A stretch of 55,461 bases of DNA from Pseudomonadota bacterium (GCA_018241265.1 JAFEEF010000015.1:395-55855), one strand, 5' to 3'; shown: positions 25,357 through 35,486, counted from the first letter of the stretch. The notes: a model not told the origin generated them from the letters alone. Numbers and translations: made by a program.

Positions 25357-26622
25357 TCAGGCGTAGGCGTTGCGGTAGCGCTCGACGGTCAGCCCGTCGA
25401 GGTCGATCGCCGGCGCGCGCCCCGAGATGACGTCGGCCATCACGCGTCCGGTACCTGCCGCCATGGTCCAGCCCAAGGTGCCATGGCCGGTGGCGAGGAA
25501 CAGATTGCGGATGCGCGTGCCGCCGACGACCGGCGTGCCGTCCGGCGTCATCGGCCGGAGGCCGCACCAGAACTCGGCGCGCGCGACGTCGCCGCCGCGC
25601 GGGAACAGGTCCGTGACGACATGCCCGAGCGTGCGGCGGCGCGCCTCGTGCAGTTGCAGCGTGTAGCCCGCCAGCTCCGCGGTTCCGCCGACGCGTATGC
25701 GGTCGCCCAGGCGCGTGACCGCGACCTTGTGGGTCTCGTCCATCACGGTCGACTCCGGCGCGCCGGTCGCATCGGTGATCGGCACGGTGATCGAATAGCC
25801 CTTGACCGGATAGACCGGAATGCGGATGCCGAGCGGGCGCAGCAGCAGCGGCGAGTAGCTGCCGAGCGCGACCAGATAGGCGTCGGCCTTCAGCAGGCCG
25901 GCCGCCGTCCGGACGCCATCGATGCTGGCGCCCGAGTCGACGATGCGATCGATCGCCGTGCCGTAGCGGAACTGCACGCCGCGCTGCGCTGCGAGCGCCG
26001 CCAGGCGCTGGGTGAACTTGAAGCAGTCGCCGGTCTCGTCGCCCGGCAGGCGCAGGCCGCCGACGAACTTGTCGGCGACCGAAGCGAGCGCCGGCTCGTA
26101 GCGGATGCAGCCGGCACGGTCGAGCACCTCGTAACCGACGCCATAGCGCTGCAGGATCGCGATATCGGCCGCCGTGCCGTCGAGCTGCGCCTGGGTGCGA
26201 AAGAGCTGCAAGGTTCCTTGCGTGCGCTCGTCGTACTGGATGCCGGTCTCGGCGCGCAGCTCCTTCAGGCAGTCGCGGCTGTATTCGGCCAGCCGCACCA
26301 TGCGGCTCTTGTTCACCTCGTAGCGTGCCGCGGTGCAATTGCGCAGCATCGCCAGACCCCAGCGGATGAAGTCCATGTCGAGGTGCGGCCGGATCACCAG
26401 CGGCCGATGGTGCATCAGCAGCCACTTGATCGCCTTCACCGGCACGCCCGGTCCGGCCCACGGCGCCGAATAGCCGGGCGACACCTCGCCGGCATTGCCG
26501 TAGCTCGTCTCACGCCCCGCCTCCGCCTGGCGATCGACGACCGTGACTTCATGGCCCGCCAGTGCCAACTGGTAGGCGGACGCCACGCCGATCACGCCGC
26601 TGCCGAGCACGAGCACCTTCAT
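25357..26622 (-). CDS. dadA: D-amino acid dehydrogenase (DadA family)
   Basis: A 421-residue flavoprotein that oxidises D-amino acids, chiefly D-alanine, to 2-oxo acids and passes electrons to the respiratory chain at the inner membrane. It begins [18 protein letters not shown], the FAD-binding dinucleotide fold. Diagnostic motifs are [17 protein letters not shown] (about 42-58), [13 protein letters not shown]-like [16 protein letters not shown] (about 355-370) and [12 protein letters not shown] (about 383-394). An AGGAGG site lies six to seven bases before the ATG. That ATG overlaps the stop of an L,D-transpeptidase gene by 4 bp, so the two are probably translated together. There is no alanine racemase (dadX) or Lrp regulator next to it, unlike the enterobacterial dad operon. 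Confidence 0.9.
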   Translation of the reverse strand: MKVLVLGSGVIGVASAYQLALAGHEVTVVDRQAEAGRETSYGNAGEVSPGYSAPWAGPGVPVKAIKWLLMHHRPLVIRPHLDMDFIRWGLAMLRNCTAARYEVNKSRMVRLAEYSRDCLKELRAETGIQYDERTQGTLQLFRTQAQLDGTAADIAILQRYGVGYEVLDRAGCIRYEPALASVADKFVGGLRLPGDETGDCFKFTQRLAALAAQRGVQFRYGTAIDRIVDSGASIDGVRTAAGLLKADAYLVALGSYSPLLLRPLGIRIPVYPVKGYSITVPITDATGAPESTVMDETHKVAVTRLGDRIRVGGTAELAGYTLQLHEARRRTLGHVVTDLFPRGGDVARAEFWCGLRPMTPDGTPVVGGTRIRNLFLATGHGTLGWTMAAGTGRVMADVISGRAPAIDLDGLTVERYRNAYA

Positions 26623-27347
26623 GCGCTGCCTCCTGCCCGCCGCGGGCGCTGCAACGGCGCGCAGTGTACGAGGTGCGTCGCCGGCACCGCGTTGCGGGCT
26701 TGCAGAGCGTCGAACATCGACGCCACGGGCCGGCTCTCCGGCAGGACATAGACCACGCCGCGGCCGCCGCCCAGGGTTGGACGCACGACCTGCTCGTAGA
26801 ACGCGACCGGCACGACGATGCAGCCGGCCGAGATGCGCTTGTCGGACGGCGCCTCCGACGCGAGCCGCTCCGGGCGATGCTCCCGGGCCGGCGCCGGGCG
26901 CAGGCGGTGGATCGCGATCGCTGCGCCGTAGTCGACCCAGACGATGTCTTCGCCGTGCTGGTTGTGCCCCGGCTGCGACACGAAACGGCCGGCCGGCGTG
27001 ATGCGCTCGGCGGGCTTCAGGCGCGTGACGTCGCGCTGCGCGATGTCGGGGATCGACGTATCGCCGGCGCCGAGGCCGAGCAGCACGCGCGACGAGCCGA
27101 TGCGCCGGCCGCTGCGGTCGTAGACCGAGATCACCGCGGCCCGCTTGTCGACGATCGCATAGGGGAGGCCGGCGTTGTCCGCCGAGTCGCCGATCCAGCG
27201 GCTCGCGAGACGCGTATCGGCACTCGCTGCGGGCGTGTAATCCGCAGGAGCCGCCGGACCCGCCCATGCCTGCCCTGCAGACGCCGCGGCAAGCGCACAC
27301 ACAGCCACCCACCGCGCGGCGAACCGCGCCTTCGACCCCTTCGACAT
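26619..27347 (-). CDS. Secreted L,D-transpeptidase catalytic-domain protein (YkuD-like)
   Basis: A 242-residue periplasmic protein with a signal peptide ending near AWAG (residue 29). The catalytic-domain pattern is present: [16 protein letters not shown], then [11 protein letters not shown], then AIHRL, then the nucleophile motif [11 protein letters not shown]. The cysteine sits in S-x-GC-I rather than in the full HGC-R form, so this is a divergent member. The end GVVYVLPES matches the paralogue at 27495-28367. It would form or edit 3-3 peptidoglycan cross-links, or attach proteins; the substrate is unproven. A GAGGAG ribosome site fixes the ATG at 27347. Its stop overlaps the dadA start by 4 bp. 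Confidence 0.8.
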   Translation of the reverse strand: MSKGSKARFAARWVAVCALAAASAGQAWAGPAAPADYTPAASADTRLASRWIGDSADNAGLPYAIVDKRAAVISVYDRSGRRIGSSRVLLGLGAGDTSIPDIAQRDVTRLKPAERITPAGRFVSQPGHNQHGEDIVWVDYGAAIAIHRLRPAPAREHRPERLASEAPSDKRISAGCIVVPVAFYEQVVRPTLGGGRGVVYVLPESRPVASMFDALQARNAVPATHLVHCAPLQRPRRAGGSA

Positions 27348-27494
27348 CCCGCTCCTCGCCTGGGCTTGAATGGCGCAACGTGCGCCAAGCCCCAGGCGAC
27401 GAACTCAATCGTCATGACCGAGGCCAAACGAGGCGGGATTGTCGGTGAGAGCTGTGCCGGGATGTAATTATCCGAAGCGGGGCGGGGGCATCTG

Positions 27495-28367
27495 TTACAC
27501 CCGCGGCGCCAATGCCGTGGCAACTTGCACGCGCGGGTCGGACTGTCGAGCCGCTTGCCGCGCGCCGACGTCGTACAGATTGAACGCCGTCGTCAGCGCT
27601 CGCGTCTCAGGCAGCACGTAGACGACGCCGGCACCGCGCGCCATCATCGGCTGCACGACCATGTCGAAGAACGCGACCGGCACGTTGATGCAACCATAGG
27701 AAATGCGGCGCTGCGCCGGATCGGTCGAGGTCAGGCGCTTCAGGCGCTGCTCCTTCGGATCGACGACGCGCACCCGGTGCATCGAGACGGCGTCCTCGTA
27801 GTCGACCCAGACGACGTCCTCGCCGCCCGAGTTGCGTCCGGGATGGGATTCGAAGCGACCTGCCGGCGTGGTCTTCTCGTCGGGGCGCACCTGCGACATC
27901 GGCCGCTGGCCGATGCCGGGCGCCGAGTCGTCGCCGATCGCCCTGCCGAGCAGCACCGGCGAAGCGCCGATCAGGTGCGCGCCGGAGTCGAAAACATAGA
28001 CGCGCGCGTCCGCCTTGTCGAGGATCGCGAAGGGCCGAGCGCGGTTGTCGCGCGAATCGGCGACCCAGTCCGCGACCTGCTTGACGTTGGCCGACGGCAC
28101 CGTGCCGTTGAACTGCGCGAATTGCGCGACGGGCGGGCGCACGTTCTCGAAACGCATCAGCCCGGCCGGACGCATGGCCGCGTCGATCGGCGATGCATGC
28201 ATCGCCGTCGCCGCATGATGGTGCTGGTAGCTGACGGCGGTATAGCCGACGGCGAGGATGGCGCCGCCGATCAGAACGCCGTGCGCGATGTCCGCCACCG
28301 TGCGACGCAGGCTGGACGACGCCGATGGACGCTGCGCCTTGCGAAAGCTGTCGAAGTCACGGTACAT
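27495..28367 (-). CDS. Membrane-anchored L,D-transpeptidase catalytic-domain protein
   Basis: A 290-residue paralogue of the gene at 26619-27347. In place of a cleavable signal it has a cytoplasmic basic start and a single hydrophobic helix (about residues 28-48: IAHGVLIGGAILAVGYTAV), so it is likely anchored in the inner membrane with the catalytic domain in the periplasm. The domain has AILDKADARVYVFD, TPAGRFESHPG, SMHRV and the nucleophile motif RRISYGCINVP. It also shares [11 protein letters not shown] with its neighbour. It is separated from the other gene by 147 bp on the same strand, so the pair looks like an old duplication with different localisation. No clear ribosome site precedes the ATG. 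Confidence 0.8.
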   Translation of the reverse strand: MYRDFDSFRKAQRPSASSSLRRTVADIAHGVLIGGAILAVGYTAVSYQHHHAATAMHASPIDAAMRPAGLMRFENVRPPVAQFAQFNGTVPSANVKQVADWVADSRDNRARPFAILDKADARVYVFDSGAHLIGASPVLLGRAIGDDSAPGIGQRPMSQVRPDEKTTPAGRFESHPGRNSGGEDVVWVDYEDAVSMHRVRVVDPKEQRLKRLTSTDPAQRRISYGCINVPVAFFDMVVQPMMARGAGVVYVLPETRALTTAFNLYDVGARQAARQSDPRVQVATALAPRV

Positions 28368-28395
28368 GGTGGTCGTCCGGCGGCAAGGAATGAAG

Positions 28396-28427
28396 GCTCC
28401 GGCCGCCGCGCGAAGCGGCGCCGGAGC
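28396..28427 (-). terminator. GC-rich hairpin after the Ser/Thr-rich protein gene
   Basis: Arms GCTCCGGC (28396-28403) and GCCGGAGC (28420-28427) are exact inverse complements, with an inner GCCGC/GCGGC pairing. The hairpin begins ten bases after the stop of the minus-strand gene at 28438-28710. The following T-run is weak, so termination strength is uncertain. Confidence 0.5.
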
Positions 28428-28437
28428 GGTAGCGACC

Positions 28438-28710
28438 TCAGTTGCGGTCGGCCTTCGGGGCAGGCTCGTTGTTGTTGGTCGACATGTCGGTCGACGACGG
28501 CGTCGACGAGCTGTCGGTGCTCGGCTGGGCCGACGAGGACGACGGCGTCTGGTTCTGCATCGAGCTGTTGTCGGTCGTCGACGGCTGAGATTGCGTCGTC
28601 GTGTCGTTCGACGGCGGCGTCGCCGTATCGTTCTGGGCGTACGCGAAACCGATGGCGCCGACGATGGCGGTGGCGGCGATGGTCGACGTGAGGGTCTTCG
28701 AAAAGGCCAT
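28438..28710 (-). CDS. Small exported Ser/Thr/Gln-rich protein (90 aa)
   Basis: I do not recognise a family. The protein starts MAFSKTLTSTIAATAIVGAI and has a signal peptide cut after AYA near residue 26. The mature part is about 65 residues of low-complexity Ser, Thr, Asn, Pro and Asp (TTTQSQPSTTD, SSSTPSSTD) and ends PAPKADRN. It is probably disordered in the periplasm or outside the cell. A CAGGAG site seven bases upstream fixes the start; a longer frame adding MKQEHI lacks one. Neighbours are the L,D-transpeptidase gene downstream and divergent amn upstream. A GC-rich hairpin follows the stop. Confidence 0.65.
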   Translation of the reverse strand: MAFSKTLTSTIAATAIVGAIGFAYAQNDTATPPSNDTTTQSQPSTTDNSSMQNQTPSSSSAQPSTDSSSTPSSTDMSTNNNEPAPKADRN

Positions 28711-28815
28711 GATGTGCTCCTGTTTCATCTGCCCGTATCGGGCGTCGGTTGAGGGACGGGCCGGCAGAACCAGCTGCAGCCAAGCTTAGGTCCGGCCCTC
28801 GTGCGCATCGGGTCG

Positions 28816-28839
28816 GTCGGCTGCGCCGACATCTGTAGG
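28816..28839. promoter_or_regulatory. Palindrome and half-site before amn
   Basis: GTCGG (28816-28820) and CCGAC (28826-28830) form an inverted repeat with a five-base spacer, followed by a TGTAGG half-site at 28834-28839. The sequence type is like the two palindromes at 13709-13764. It lies about 65 bp before the chosen amn start, between amn and the divergent small-protein gene, and could control either. Confidence 0.3.
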
Positions 28840-28898
28840 ACAACCGCCGTCACAAAATGCGTCCCGAAACCTTCGTCAGCAGCCCGACAAAAACGACC

Positions 28899-30398
28899 AT
28901 GTCCTTCGCACCCAACTACGTCGCGCCGGCGCGTCACACCGATCCGGGGGCCGCGCTCGCGCAAGTGCGCGACATCTACGACGCCAACGTCCAGCACCTG
29001 CGCGATGCGCTGCAGGCCTTCGTCGCCGGCAATGCGCCGGCCGGCCGCGTGCGTGCCTGCTATCCGTTCGTGCGCGTGCACACCGACACCGTCGCACGTG
29101 CCGACACGCGACTGAGCTACGGCTTCGTCGCAGGACCCGGCACGTACGAGACCACGCTGACGCGGCCCGACCTGTTCGGCAACTACTACCTGGAGCAGTT
29201 CCGCCTGCTGCTGAAGAACCACCAGGTCTCGCTCGAGATCGGCACCAGCGCGCAGCCCATACCGGTGCACTTCTCGTTCGCCGAGAACGATCACGTCGAG
29301 GGCCACCTGACCGCCGAGCGACGCCTACTGCTGCGCGACCTGTTCGACCTGCCCGACCTGAACGCGATGGACGACGGCATCGCCAACGGCACGCACGAAA
29401 CGCCGCCCGGCAGCGCGCATCCGCTGGCGCTCTTCACCGCGCCGCGCGTCGACTACTCGCTGCACCGACTGCGCCACTACACCGGAACGGCGCCGGAGCA
29501 CTTCCAGAACTTCGTGCTGTTCACGAACTATCAGTTCTACATCGACGAGTTCGTGCGGCTGGGGCACGAGACGATGCAGAGCAGCGCGCGCGCGCAGGAC
29601 TACATCGCGTTCGTCGAGCCCGGCAATGTCGTGACGCGCCGCGCCGGCCTGTTGCCCGAACCGGGCGATGCCTACGGCGCGCCGCCGCCGCGCCTGCCGC
29701 AGATGCCGGCGTATCACCTCGTGCGCGCCGACGGCAGCGGCATCACGATGGTCAACATCGGGGTCGGCCCGGCCAACGCGAAGACGATCACCGACCACAT
29801 CGCGGTGCTGCGGCCGCACGCCTGGGTGATGCTCGGCCACTGCGCCGGGCTCCGCAATACGCAGCATCTCGGCGACTACGTGCTGGCGCACGGCTATGTG
29901 CGCGAGGACCACGTGCTCGACGAGGAACTGCCGCTGTGGGTGCCGATCCCGGCGCTCGCCGAGGTGCAGGTCGCGCTCGAATCGGCCGTCGAGCAGATCA
30001 CGCAGCTGAAGGGCTACGAGCTCAAGCGCATCATGCGCACCGGCACGGTCGCGTCGACCGACAACCGCAACTGGGAGTTGCTGCCGTCGCACCATGCGGC
30101 GAGCACGCCGGAGCGCCGCTTCAGCCAGAGCCGCGCGATCGCGCTCGACATGGAAAGCGCGACGATCGCCGCGAACGGCTTTCGGTTCCGCGTGCCGTAC
30201 GGCACCTTGCTGTGCGTCAGCGACAAGCCGCTGCACGGCGAGATCAAGCTGCCCGGCATGGCCGACCAGTTCTACCGCGAGCGCGTCGACCAGCACCTGC
30301 GCATCGGCATCCGCGCGATCGAGCTGCTGCGCGAGTCGGGCGTCGACCGGCTGCACAGCCGCAAGCTGAGGAGCTTTGCCGAAGTGGCGTTCCAGTGA
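28899..30398 (+). CDS. amn: AMP nucleosidase
   Basis: A 499-residue cytoplasmic enzyme that hydrolyses AMP to adenine and ribose 5-phosphate, helping set the adenylate pool. The N-terminal AMP-nucleosidase domain has DPGAALAQVRDIYDANVQHL (about 15-34) and the conserved FNYYLEQF-like GNYYLEQFRLLL. The C-terminal nucleoside-phosphorylase-fold domain has MVNIGVGPANAKT, LGHCAGLR, then RAIALDMESATIAANGFRFR and TLLCVSDKPLHGE, which line the active site. I chose the ATG at 28899, because family-like sequence (YVAPARHTDPGAAL) begins just after it. An in-frame ATG at 28857 would add 14 residues, and neither has a good ribosome site. It is monocistronic. Confidence 0.92.
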   Translation: MSFAPNYVAPARHTDPGAALAQVRDIYDANVQHLRDALQAFVAGNAPAGRVRACYPFVRVHTDTVARADTRLSYGFVAGPGTYETTLTRPDLFGNYYLEQFRLLLKNHQVSLEIGTSAQPIPVHFSFAENDHVEGHLTAERRLLLRDLFDLPDLNAMDDGIANGTHETPPGSAHPLALFTAPRVDYSLHRLRHYTGTAPEHFQNFVLFTNYQFYIDEFVRLGHETMQSSARAQDYIAFVEPGNVVTRRAGLLPEPGDAYGAPPPRLPQMPAYHLVRADGSGITMVNIGVGPANAKTITDHIAVLRPHAWVMLGHCAGLRNTQHLGDYVLAHGYVREDHVLDEELPLWVPIPALAEVQVALESAVEQITQLKGYELKRIMRTGTVASTDNRNWELLPSHHAASTPERRFSQSRAIALDMESATIAANGFRFRVPYGTLLCVSDKPLHGEIKLPGMADQFYRERVDQHLRIGIRAIELLRESGVDRLHSRKLRSFAEVAFQ

Positions 30399-30513
30399 AC
30401 CTCGGGTATGCCCGCGGGCACGGCCCATTGCCCGATCGGGCGTGATCCGTTAGGGTGACTGCCCCACACCCTCGCCCGCGGCGCGGTCAGTGCGCCCAGA
30501 AGGAGCGCACACC

Positions 30514-32568
30514 ATGTCCAGCCCTGCCCCGAATCCCGGCATCCAAGCGATCCGCAGCCTGGCGCTCGTCGGCCAGACAGGCGGCGGAAAAACCAGTCTG
30601 GCCGAGGCCCTGCTGCACAAGGCGGGGATGATAGGCGCGCCGGGCAGCCTGGAGCGCGGCACCACCGTCTGCGACTTCGACCCGATGGAGCGGCGCGCGC
30701 AGCATTCGCTGAACGCCGCGGTCGTGCACCTCAACCACCACGACCTGCACATCCACCTGATCGACACGCCGGGGTACGCCGACTTCGTCGGCCAGTCGAT
30801 GACGGCGCTGGAAGCGGTCGAGACCGCGGCGATCGTCGTCAACGCGACGACCGGCATCGAGATGATGAGCGAGCGCATGATGGAGTGGGCCGCCAAGCGC
30901 CAGCTCGACCGCATGGTCATCGTCAACAAGATCGACGCACCGGGCGTCGATCTGCCCGGGCTGGTCGCGCAGATCCAGCAGCGCTTCGGCAAGGAATGCC
31001 TGCCGCTCAACCTGCCGGCCGGCGGCGGCACGCGGGTCGTCGACTGCTTCTTCAACACCGAGGGCGAAGCCGACTTCTCGAGCGTCGCAGCGGCGCACCG
31101 CGCGCTCGTCGAGCAGGTCGTCGAGGTCGACCCCGGCTTCGTCGAGCGCTACCTCGAGGAAGGCGACGTCGATCCGCGCGAGCTGCATGCGCCGCTCGAA
31201 GAGGCGCTGCGCCAGGGCCACCTGATCCCGATCTGCTTCGTGTCGGCGCGCAACGGCGCCGGCATCGGCGAGCTGCTCGACGTGGTCGACCGGCTGCTGC
31301 CCAACCCGACCGAAGGCAACCCGCCGCAGTTCTACAAGGGCGAAGGCGACGGCGCGGTCGAGCTGCATGCCGATCCGGATCCGTCCAAGCACGTGATCGC
31401 GCATGTCTTCAAGGTGACGGTCGATCCGTACGTCGGCCGGATGGGCATCTTCCGCATCCACCAGGGCACGGTGACGAAAGACAGCCAGCTCTACATCGGC
31501 GACGGACGCAAGCCGTTCAAGGTCGGCCACCTGTTCATGCTGCAGGGCAAGGAGCACGTCGAGGTGCAGCGCGGCCTGCCGGGCGACATCTGCGCGGTCG
31601 CCAAGGTCGACGAGATGCACTTCGACGCCGTGCTGCACGACGCCGCCGAGGACGACCACCTGCACCTGAAGCCCCTGGAGTTTCCGGTGCCGGTGCACGG
31701 CCTCGCGATCGAGCCGAAGCGGCGCGGCGACGAGCAGCGCATGTGGGAGATCCTGCAGAAGCTGGTCGACGAGGATCCGTGCCTGAAGGTCGAGCACGTC
31801 GCGGTGACCAACGAGACGGTGGTGTACGGCCTGGGCGACCTGCACCTGCGCACGCTGCTCGAGCGCATGACCGAGGTTTACAAGTGCGAGGTCTCGACGC
31901 GGCCGCCGCGCATCGCCTACCGCGAGACCATCCTCGGCAACGCCGAAGGCCACCATCGACACAAGAAGCAGAGCGGCGGCGCCGGCCAGTTCGGCGAGGT
32001 CTACCTGCGCATCGAGCCGCTGCCGCGCGGCACCGGCTTCGAGTTCGTCGATCAGGTCAAGGGCGGCACGATTCCCGGACAGTTCATCCCGGCGGTCGAG
32101 AAGGGCATCCGCCAGGTGCTCGATACCGGCGTGATCGCCGGCTATCCGGTGAAGGACGTGCGCGTGATCGTCTACGACGGCAAGTCCCATTCGGTCGACT
32201 CGAAGGACATCGCGTTCGCGACCGCGGGCCGCAAGGCCTTCGTCGACGCGATGCTGAAGGCGCAGCCCATCGTGCTCGAGCCCATCGTCAGCATCAAGAT
32301 CACCGCACCCGAGCACTGTCTCGGCGACCTGACCGGCGACCTGTCCAGCAAGCGCGGCCAGGTGAGCGGGACGCAGTCCGGCAACAGCGGCGACGCGACG
32401 ATCAGCGGGCTGGTGCCGATGTCCGAACTGAACAACTACCAGGCGCGCCTCAACGGGCTGACCGGCGGCGCCGGCCGCTACACGCTCGAGCTCAGCCACT
32501 ACGAGGCGGTGCCGCCGCACGTCCAGCAGCAGCTAACGGGCCAATACAAGGTCAAGGACGAGGATTGA
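30514..32568 (+). CDS. Elongation factor G-like protein EF-G2
   Basis: A 684-residue translational GTPase paralogue. G-domain motifs are G1 GQTGGGKTS (20-28), G3 DTPGYADF (84-91) and G4 NKID (138-141). Domains II to V follow, including HHRHKKQSGGAGQFGEVYL, which is typical of the EF-G2 group, and a PEHCLGDLTGDLSSKRG segment in domain V. Switch I lacks the usual RGITI and reads RRAQHSL, again as in EF-G2. Such paralogues are thought to act in stress or in special translation steps rather than as the main translocase, but the role is not settled. AAGGAG lies eight bases before the ATG; an upstream GTG at 30490 lacks this support. It stands alone. Confidence 0.9.
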   Translation: MSSPAPNPGIQAIRSLALVGQTGGGKTSLAEALLHKAGMIGAPGSLERGTTVCDFDPMERRAQHSLNAAVVHLNHHDLHIHLIDTPGYADFVGQSMTALEAVETAAIVVNATTGIEMMSERMMEWAAKRQLDRMVIVNKIDAPGVDLPGLVAQIQQRFGKECLPLNLPAGGGTRVVDCFFNTEGEADFSSVAAAHRALVEQVVEVDPGFVERYLEEGDVDPRELHAPLEEALRQGHLIPICFVSARNGAGIGELLDVVDRLLPNPTEGNPPQFYKGEGDGAVELHADPDPSKHVIAHVFKVTVDPYVGRMGIFRIHQGTVTKDSQLYIGDGRKPFKVGHLFMLQGKEHVEVQRGLPGDICAVAKVDEMHFDAVLHDAAEDDHLHLKPLEFPVPVHGLAIEPKRRGDEQRMWEILQKLVDEDPCLKVEHVAVTNETVVYGLGDLHLRTLLERMTEVYKCEVSTRPPRIAYRETILGNAEGHHRHKKQSGGAGQFGEVYLRIEPLPRGTGFEFVDQVKGGTIPGQFIPAVEKGIRQVLDTGVIAGYPVKDVRVIVYDGKSHSVDSKDIAFATAGRKAFVDAMLKAQPIVLEPIVSIKITAPEHCLGDLTGDLSSKRGQVSGTQSGNSGDATISGLVPMSELNNYQARLNGLTGGAGRYTLELSHYEAVPPHVQQQLTGQYKVKDED

Positions 32569-32718
32569 GCACGCTGCGCGTCGCTGCCGCGCCACGCCGA
32601 TTCCGATACACGCTGCTACATTTGTCGGGGTCGGCATCGCGCCGGTGCTGACAGCTTTCCAACGTCTTCCAAGTAGAGAGCGATCCGCCGTCGCCCTGCG
32701 GCGCGATCGCCATGCGCC

Positions 32719-33354
32719 ATGCTGACCACGAGCCTGCATCAGTTCCTGCTGTTCGCCCACATCATCGCGTTCGCCTTCGCGTTCGTCGCCGTCGTGCGCG
32801 CCGACCTGGCGCTGCTGTCCGCCGAGCGCATCGATCCCGAGTGGCCGCACGCGGTCGCGCGGCCCATCCTGCTGCTGCTCGGGGTGCTCTGGCTGACCGG
32901 CGCCGCGCTGATCTGGATGCAGTACGGACTCGACCCCGGCGCCGTCGCCGCGCGCCCGAAGCTGCTCGCCAAGCTGGCCGTCGTGGTCCTGCTGACCTGC
33001 AACGGGCTGCTGCTGCACACGATCGCATTCCCGCTGTTGACGCGGCCGACCCGCCGCCCCCGGATGGCCGCCACCGTGTCCTCGGTCCTCGGGGCCGTCA
33101 GCTCGGCCACGTGGCTCTACGCCAGCTTCGTCGGCACCGCGCGCGTGATCGGGCCGACGCTGAGCTTTGCGGGTTTCATGCTTCTCTACGCGGGCTGCCT
33201 CGGCGTGGCGCTCGTCATCGCACTGACGCTGGTCAGGCCGCGCATCGAGCGGCTGATCGCGGCGCCGGCGGTCGCCGTGCCCGACGTCGACGCGCTGCCG
33301 ACGGGCCTGATGTCCGGGGCGCCGGCCGACGCCGCTATGCGGCCCGCGGCCTGA
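32719..33354 (+). CDS. Polytopic membrane protein of unknown function
   Basis: A 211-residue protein with about five to six hydrophobic helices: near 8-27 ([16 protein letters not shown]), 46-64 ([16 protein letters not shown]), 80-105 ([19 protein letters not shown]), 117-138 and 145-173. A hydrophilic C-terminal tail follows. The His in the first helix and the LLAKL...L..NG segment recall small haem-associated or DUF2214-like membrane proteins, but I cannot assign it. It has no signal peptide. Its last 20 bp overlap the 3' end of the convergent purT gene. No functional partner is nearby. Confidence 0.7.
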   Translation: MLTTSLHQFLLFAHIIAFAFAFVAVVRADLALLSAERIDPEWPHAVARPILLLLGVLWLTGAALIWMQYGLDPGAVAARPKLLAKLAVVVLLTCNGLLLHTIAFPLLTRPTRRPRMAATVSSVLGAVSSATWLYASFVGTARVIGPTLSFAGFMLLYAGCLGVALVIALTLVRPRIERLIAAPAVAVPDVDALPTGLMSGAPADAAMRPAA

Positions 33355-34537
33355 CGCAGGCCGCCGCGGCCTTCGCGTTGACGCGCGCCCGCTCGACGTC
33401 GGCATCGTAGGCGAGCGCGACGCCCATGCGCCGCTTCACGTAGCTCTCGGGCTTGCCGAACAGACGCAGTTCGGTGCGCGGCACGCGCAGCGCGGCGTCG
33501 ACGCCGTCGTAGACGATGCCGGCGGCATCGATACCGCCGTAGATCACGGCGCTCGCGCCCGGGCTGCGCAACGCCGTATCGACCGGCAGCCCGAGGATCG
33601 CCCGCGCATGCAGCTCGAACTCGCTCTGCCACTGGGTGACCAGCGTGACGAGGCCGGTGTCGTGCGGGCGCGGCGAGACTTCGCTGAACCAGACCTGCTC
33701 GCCCTTCACGAACAACTCGACGCCGTACAGGCCGAGACCGCCGAGATCGTCGGTGACGGCCTTGGCGATCTCTCGCGCGCGCTCCAGCGCCGCCGGATGC
33801 ATTGCGTGGGGCTGCCAGCTCTCGACATAGTCGCCGCTCACCTGCAGGTGGCCGATCGGCTCGCAGTAGTGCGTCTCGACCTCACCGTGCGCGCCGAGGG
33901 CGCGCACGGTGAGCTGCGTGATCTCGTAGTCGAAGTCGATGACGCTTTCGACGATCACGCGCGAACGGCTGACACGCCCGCCCGCCATCGCGTAGTCCCA
34001 GGCCTGCTGCACCTCGCCCGCGCCGTCGACGCGGCTCTGGCCCTTGCCCGAGCTGCTCATCACCGGCTTGACGATGCAGGGATAACCGATGCCGCCGTCG
34101 ATCGCGGCTTCGAGCTCGGCCCGGCTCTCGACGAACGCATAGCGGCTGGTCGGCAGGCCGAGCGTCTCGGCAGCCAGGCGCCGGATGCCTTCGCGGTCCA
34201 TGGTCAGACGCGCCGCACGCGCCGTCGGGATCACGCGGACCCGGCCTTCGGCTTCGAGCGCTTCGAGCAACGGCGTGGCGATCGCCTCGATCTCGGGCAC
34301 GACGAGCATCGGCCGCTCGGCTTCGATCAGCGCGCGCAGAGCCGCCGGATCGCTCATCGCGATGGTGCGCGCATGGTGCGCGACCTGCTGGCCAGGGGCG
34401 TGATCGTAGCGGTCGACCGCGATCGTCTCGACGCCGAGACGCTGCAGCGCGATCAGGACTTCCTTGCCGAGCTCGCCGCTGCCGAGCAGCATGACGCGCG
34501 TTGCGCGGGGGGAGAGCGGGGTTCCGAGTGTCGTCAT
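33335..34537 (-). CDS. purT: Formate-dependent phosphoribosylglycinamide formyltransferase (GART 2)
   Basis: A 400-residue ATP-grasp enzyme that makes formyl-GAR from GAR, formate and ATP in purine synthesis, independent of tetrahydrofolate. Evidence: N-terminal [21 protein letters not shown] (nucleotide-fold segment, ends split here as [12 protein letters not shown] and VLIALQRLG), [15 protein letters not shown], then PEIEAIAT. The ATP-grasp core follows with [15 protein letters not shown] (about 151-165), [12 protein letters not shown] and YGVELFVKG, and [10 protein letters not shown] near residue 285. Length matches E. coli PurT (392). The gene is convergent with the membrane protein gene upstream in coordinates, and 50 bp from the DUF2785 gene on the same strand. 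Confidence 0.95.
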   Translation of the reverse strand: MTTLGTPLSPRATRVMLLGSGELGKEVLIALQRLGVETIAVDRYDHAPGQQVAHHARTIAMSDPAALRALIEAERPMLVVPEIEAIATPLLEALEAEGRVRVIPTARAARLTMDREGIRRLAAETLGLPTSRYAFVESRAELEAAIDGGIGYPCIVKPVMSSSGKGQSRVDGAGEVQQAWDYAMAGGRVSRSRVIVESVIDFDYEITQLTVRALGAHGEVETHYCEPIGHLQVSGDYVESWQPHAMHPAALERAREIAKAVTDDLGGLGLYGVELFVKGEQVWFSEVSPRPHDTGLVTLVTQWQSEFELHARAILGLPVDTALRSPGASAVIYGGIDAAGIVYDGVDAALRVPRTELRLFGKPESYVKRRMGVALAYDADVERARVNAKAAAACVRPRAA

Positions 34538-34580
34538 GCCGTCGCGGCGTTGGTGAGCGATCGGCGATTGTCCACCGCCG

Positions 34581-35486
34581 TCAGGGCAGCGCTCGCAACG
34601 CGACCGATAGCGCCGGCAGCAAGCGTTCCCGGGCCGTCAGCGTGCCGTTCTCCTGGACGCCGACATACAGCGATTGCACGAAGGCCGCGGTGTTGTGGCG
34701 GCGTGCGAGATGGGCCTGGGTCTCGGGGGCGTGCGCGCCCGCGCGCTGCGTCGGCGCGGCCAGCTCGGTCAGCCAGCGGCTCCAATAGTCCCGGTCATGC
34801 AAGCCGCGCTCGGCAACCGAATGGATCGGGCGCGCCAGCCGGTCCGGCTCGCCATAGATGAAGAAATGCTCGCCCGCCGGCGCCACTTGCGATCCGACGG
34901 CGTGCACGATGACATCGAGCTGCTCTCGCGTCAGCGCCGGGTTGAGCGCGAGCTGCTGCAGCAGCTCGGCGCCGTGCGCGACCCCATCCCGCCAGCCTTG
35001 CTGCGCGTCGAAGCCGCGGTAGTCGCGCACCGAGCGCAGGTAGGCACTCGCCGCGACCAGCAGATCGGCGCGTTCCTCGACGCCGAGGTAGGGCGTCAAC
35101 CGGTCGACGCGCGCGACTTCCGCCAGCGCGAGCGCGGCAAAGGGCCGCCCGAAACCATCGGGATCGTCGGCCTCCAGCTGCTCGAGCAGGCGCTCGCGCA
35201 ACGAGCGCAATTGATCGGCCGTCAGCTGGCCGTCCCGCATCCAGGTCGACAACGCCTGGTAGGCGACCGCGTCGCGCAGCGCCGGGCGGCGGTCGGACAG
35301 GCAGCCGATCAGGCCTTCGGCCAATGCGGCGCGGCGCGCGGCATCCGGCAAGCGGAAGTCGGCAGCGCGCAGCCGCTCCAGCGCGTCGATGTCCCAACCC
35401 GCGGGCGGACAGGCGGCACCAGCCGCGACGCATTCAGCCAGCAGCCATGCCGCGGCCAGCCGCCGGCTCGCCCCGCGTGCCTTCAT
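34581..35486 (-). CDS. DUF2785 domain-containing exported protein
   Basis: A 301-residue protein with a likely signal peptide ([18 protein letters not shown], cut before ACPPAGW). The mature part matches DUF2785: [35 protein letters not shown], then [20 protein letters not shown], the family's most typical segment. It is alpha-helical. The family has no known activity. AGGAGGT, four bases before the ATG, fixes the start at 35486; the frame extends 27 codons further without a ribosome site. It lies 43 bp upstream of purT and may be cotranscribed. It is divergent from the HTH regulator gene. Confidence 0.8.
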   Translation of the reverse strand: MKARGASRRLAAAWLLAECVAAGAACPPAGWDIDALERLRAADFRLPDAARRAALAEGLIGCLSDRRPALRDAVAYQALSTWMRDGQLTADQLRSLRERLLEQLEADDPDGFGRPFAALALAEVARVDRLTPYLGVEERADLLVAASAYLRSVRDYRGFDAQQGWRDGVAHGAELLQQLALNPALTREQLDVIVHAVGSQVAPAGEHFFIYGEPDRLARPIHSVAERGLHDRDYWSRWLTELAAPTQRAGAHAPETQAHLARRHNTAAFVQSLYVGVQENGTLTARERLLPALSVALRALP

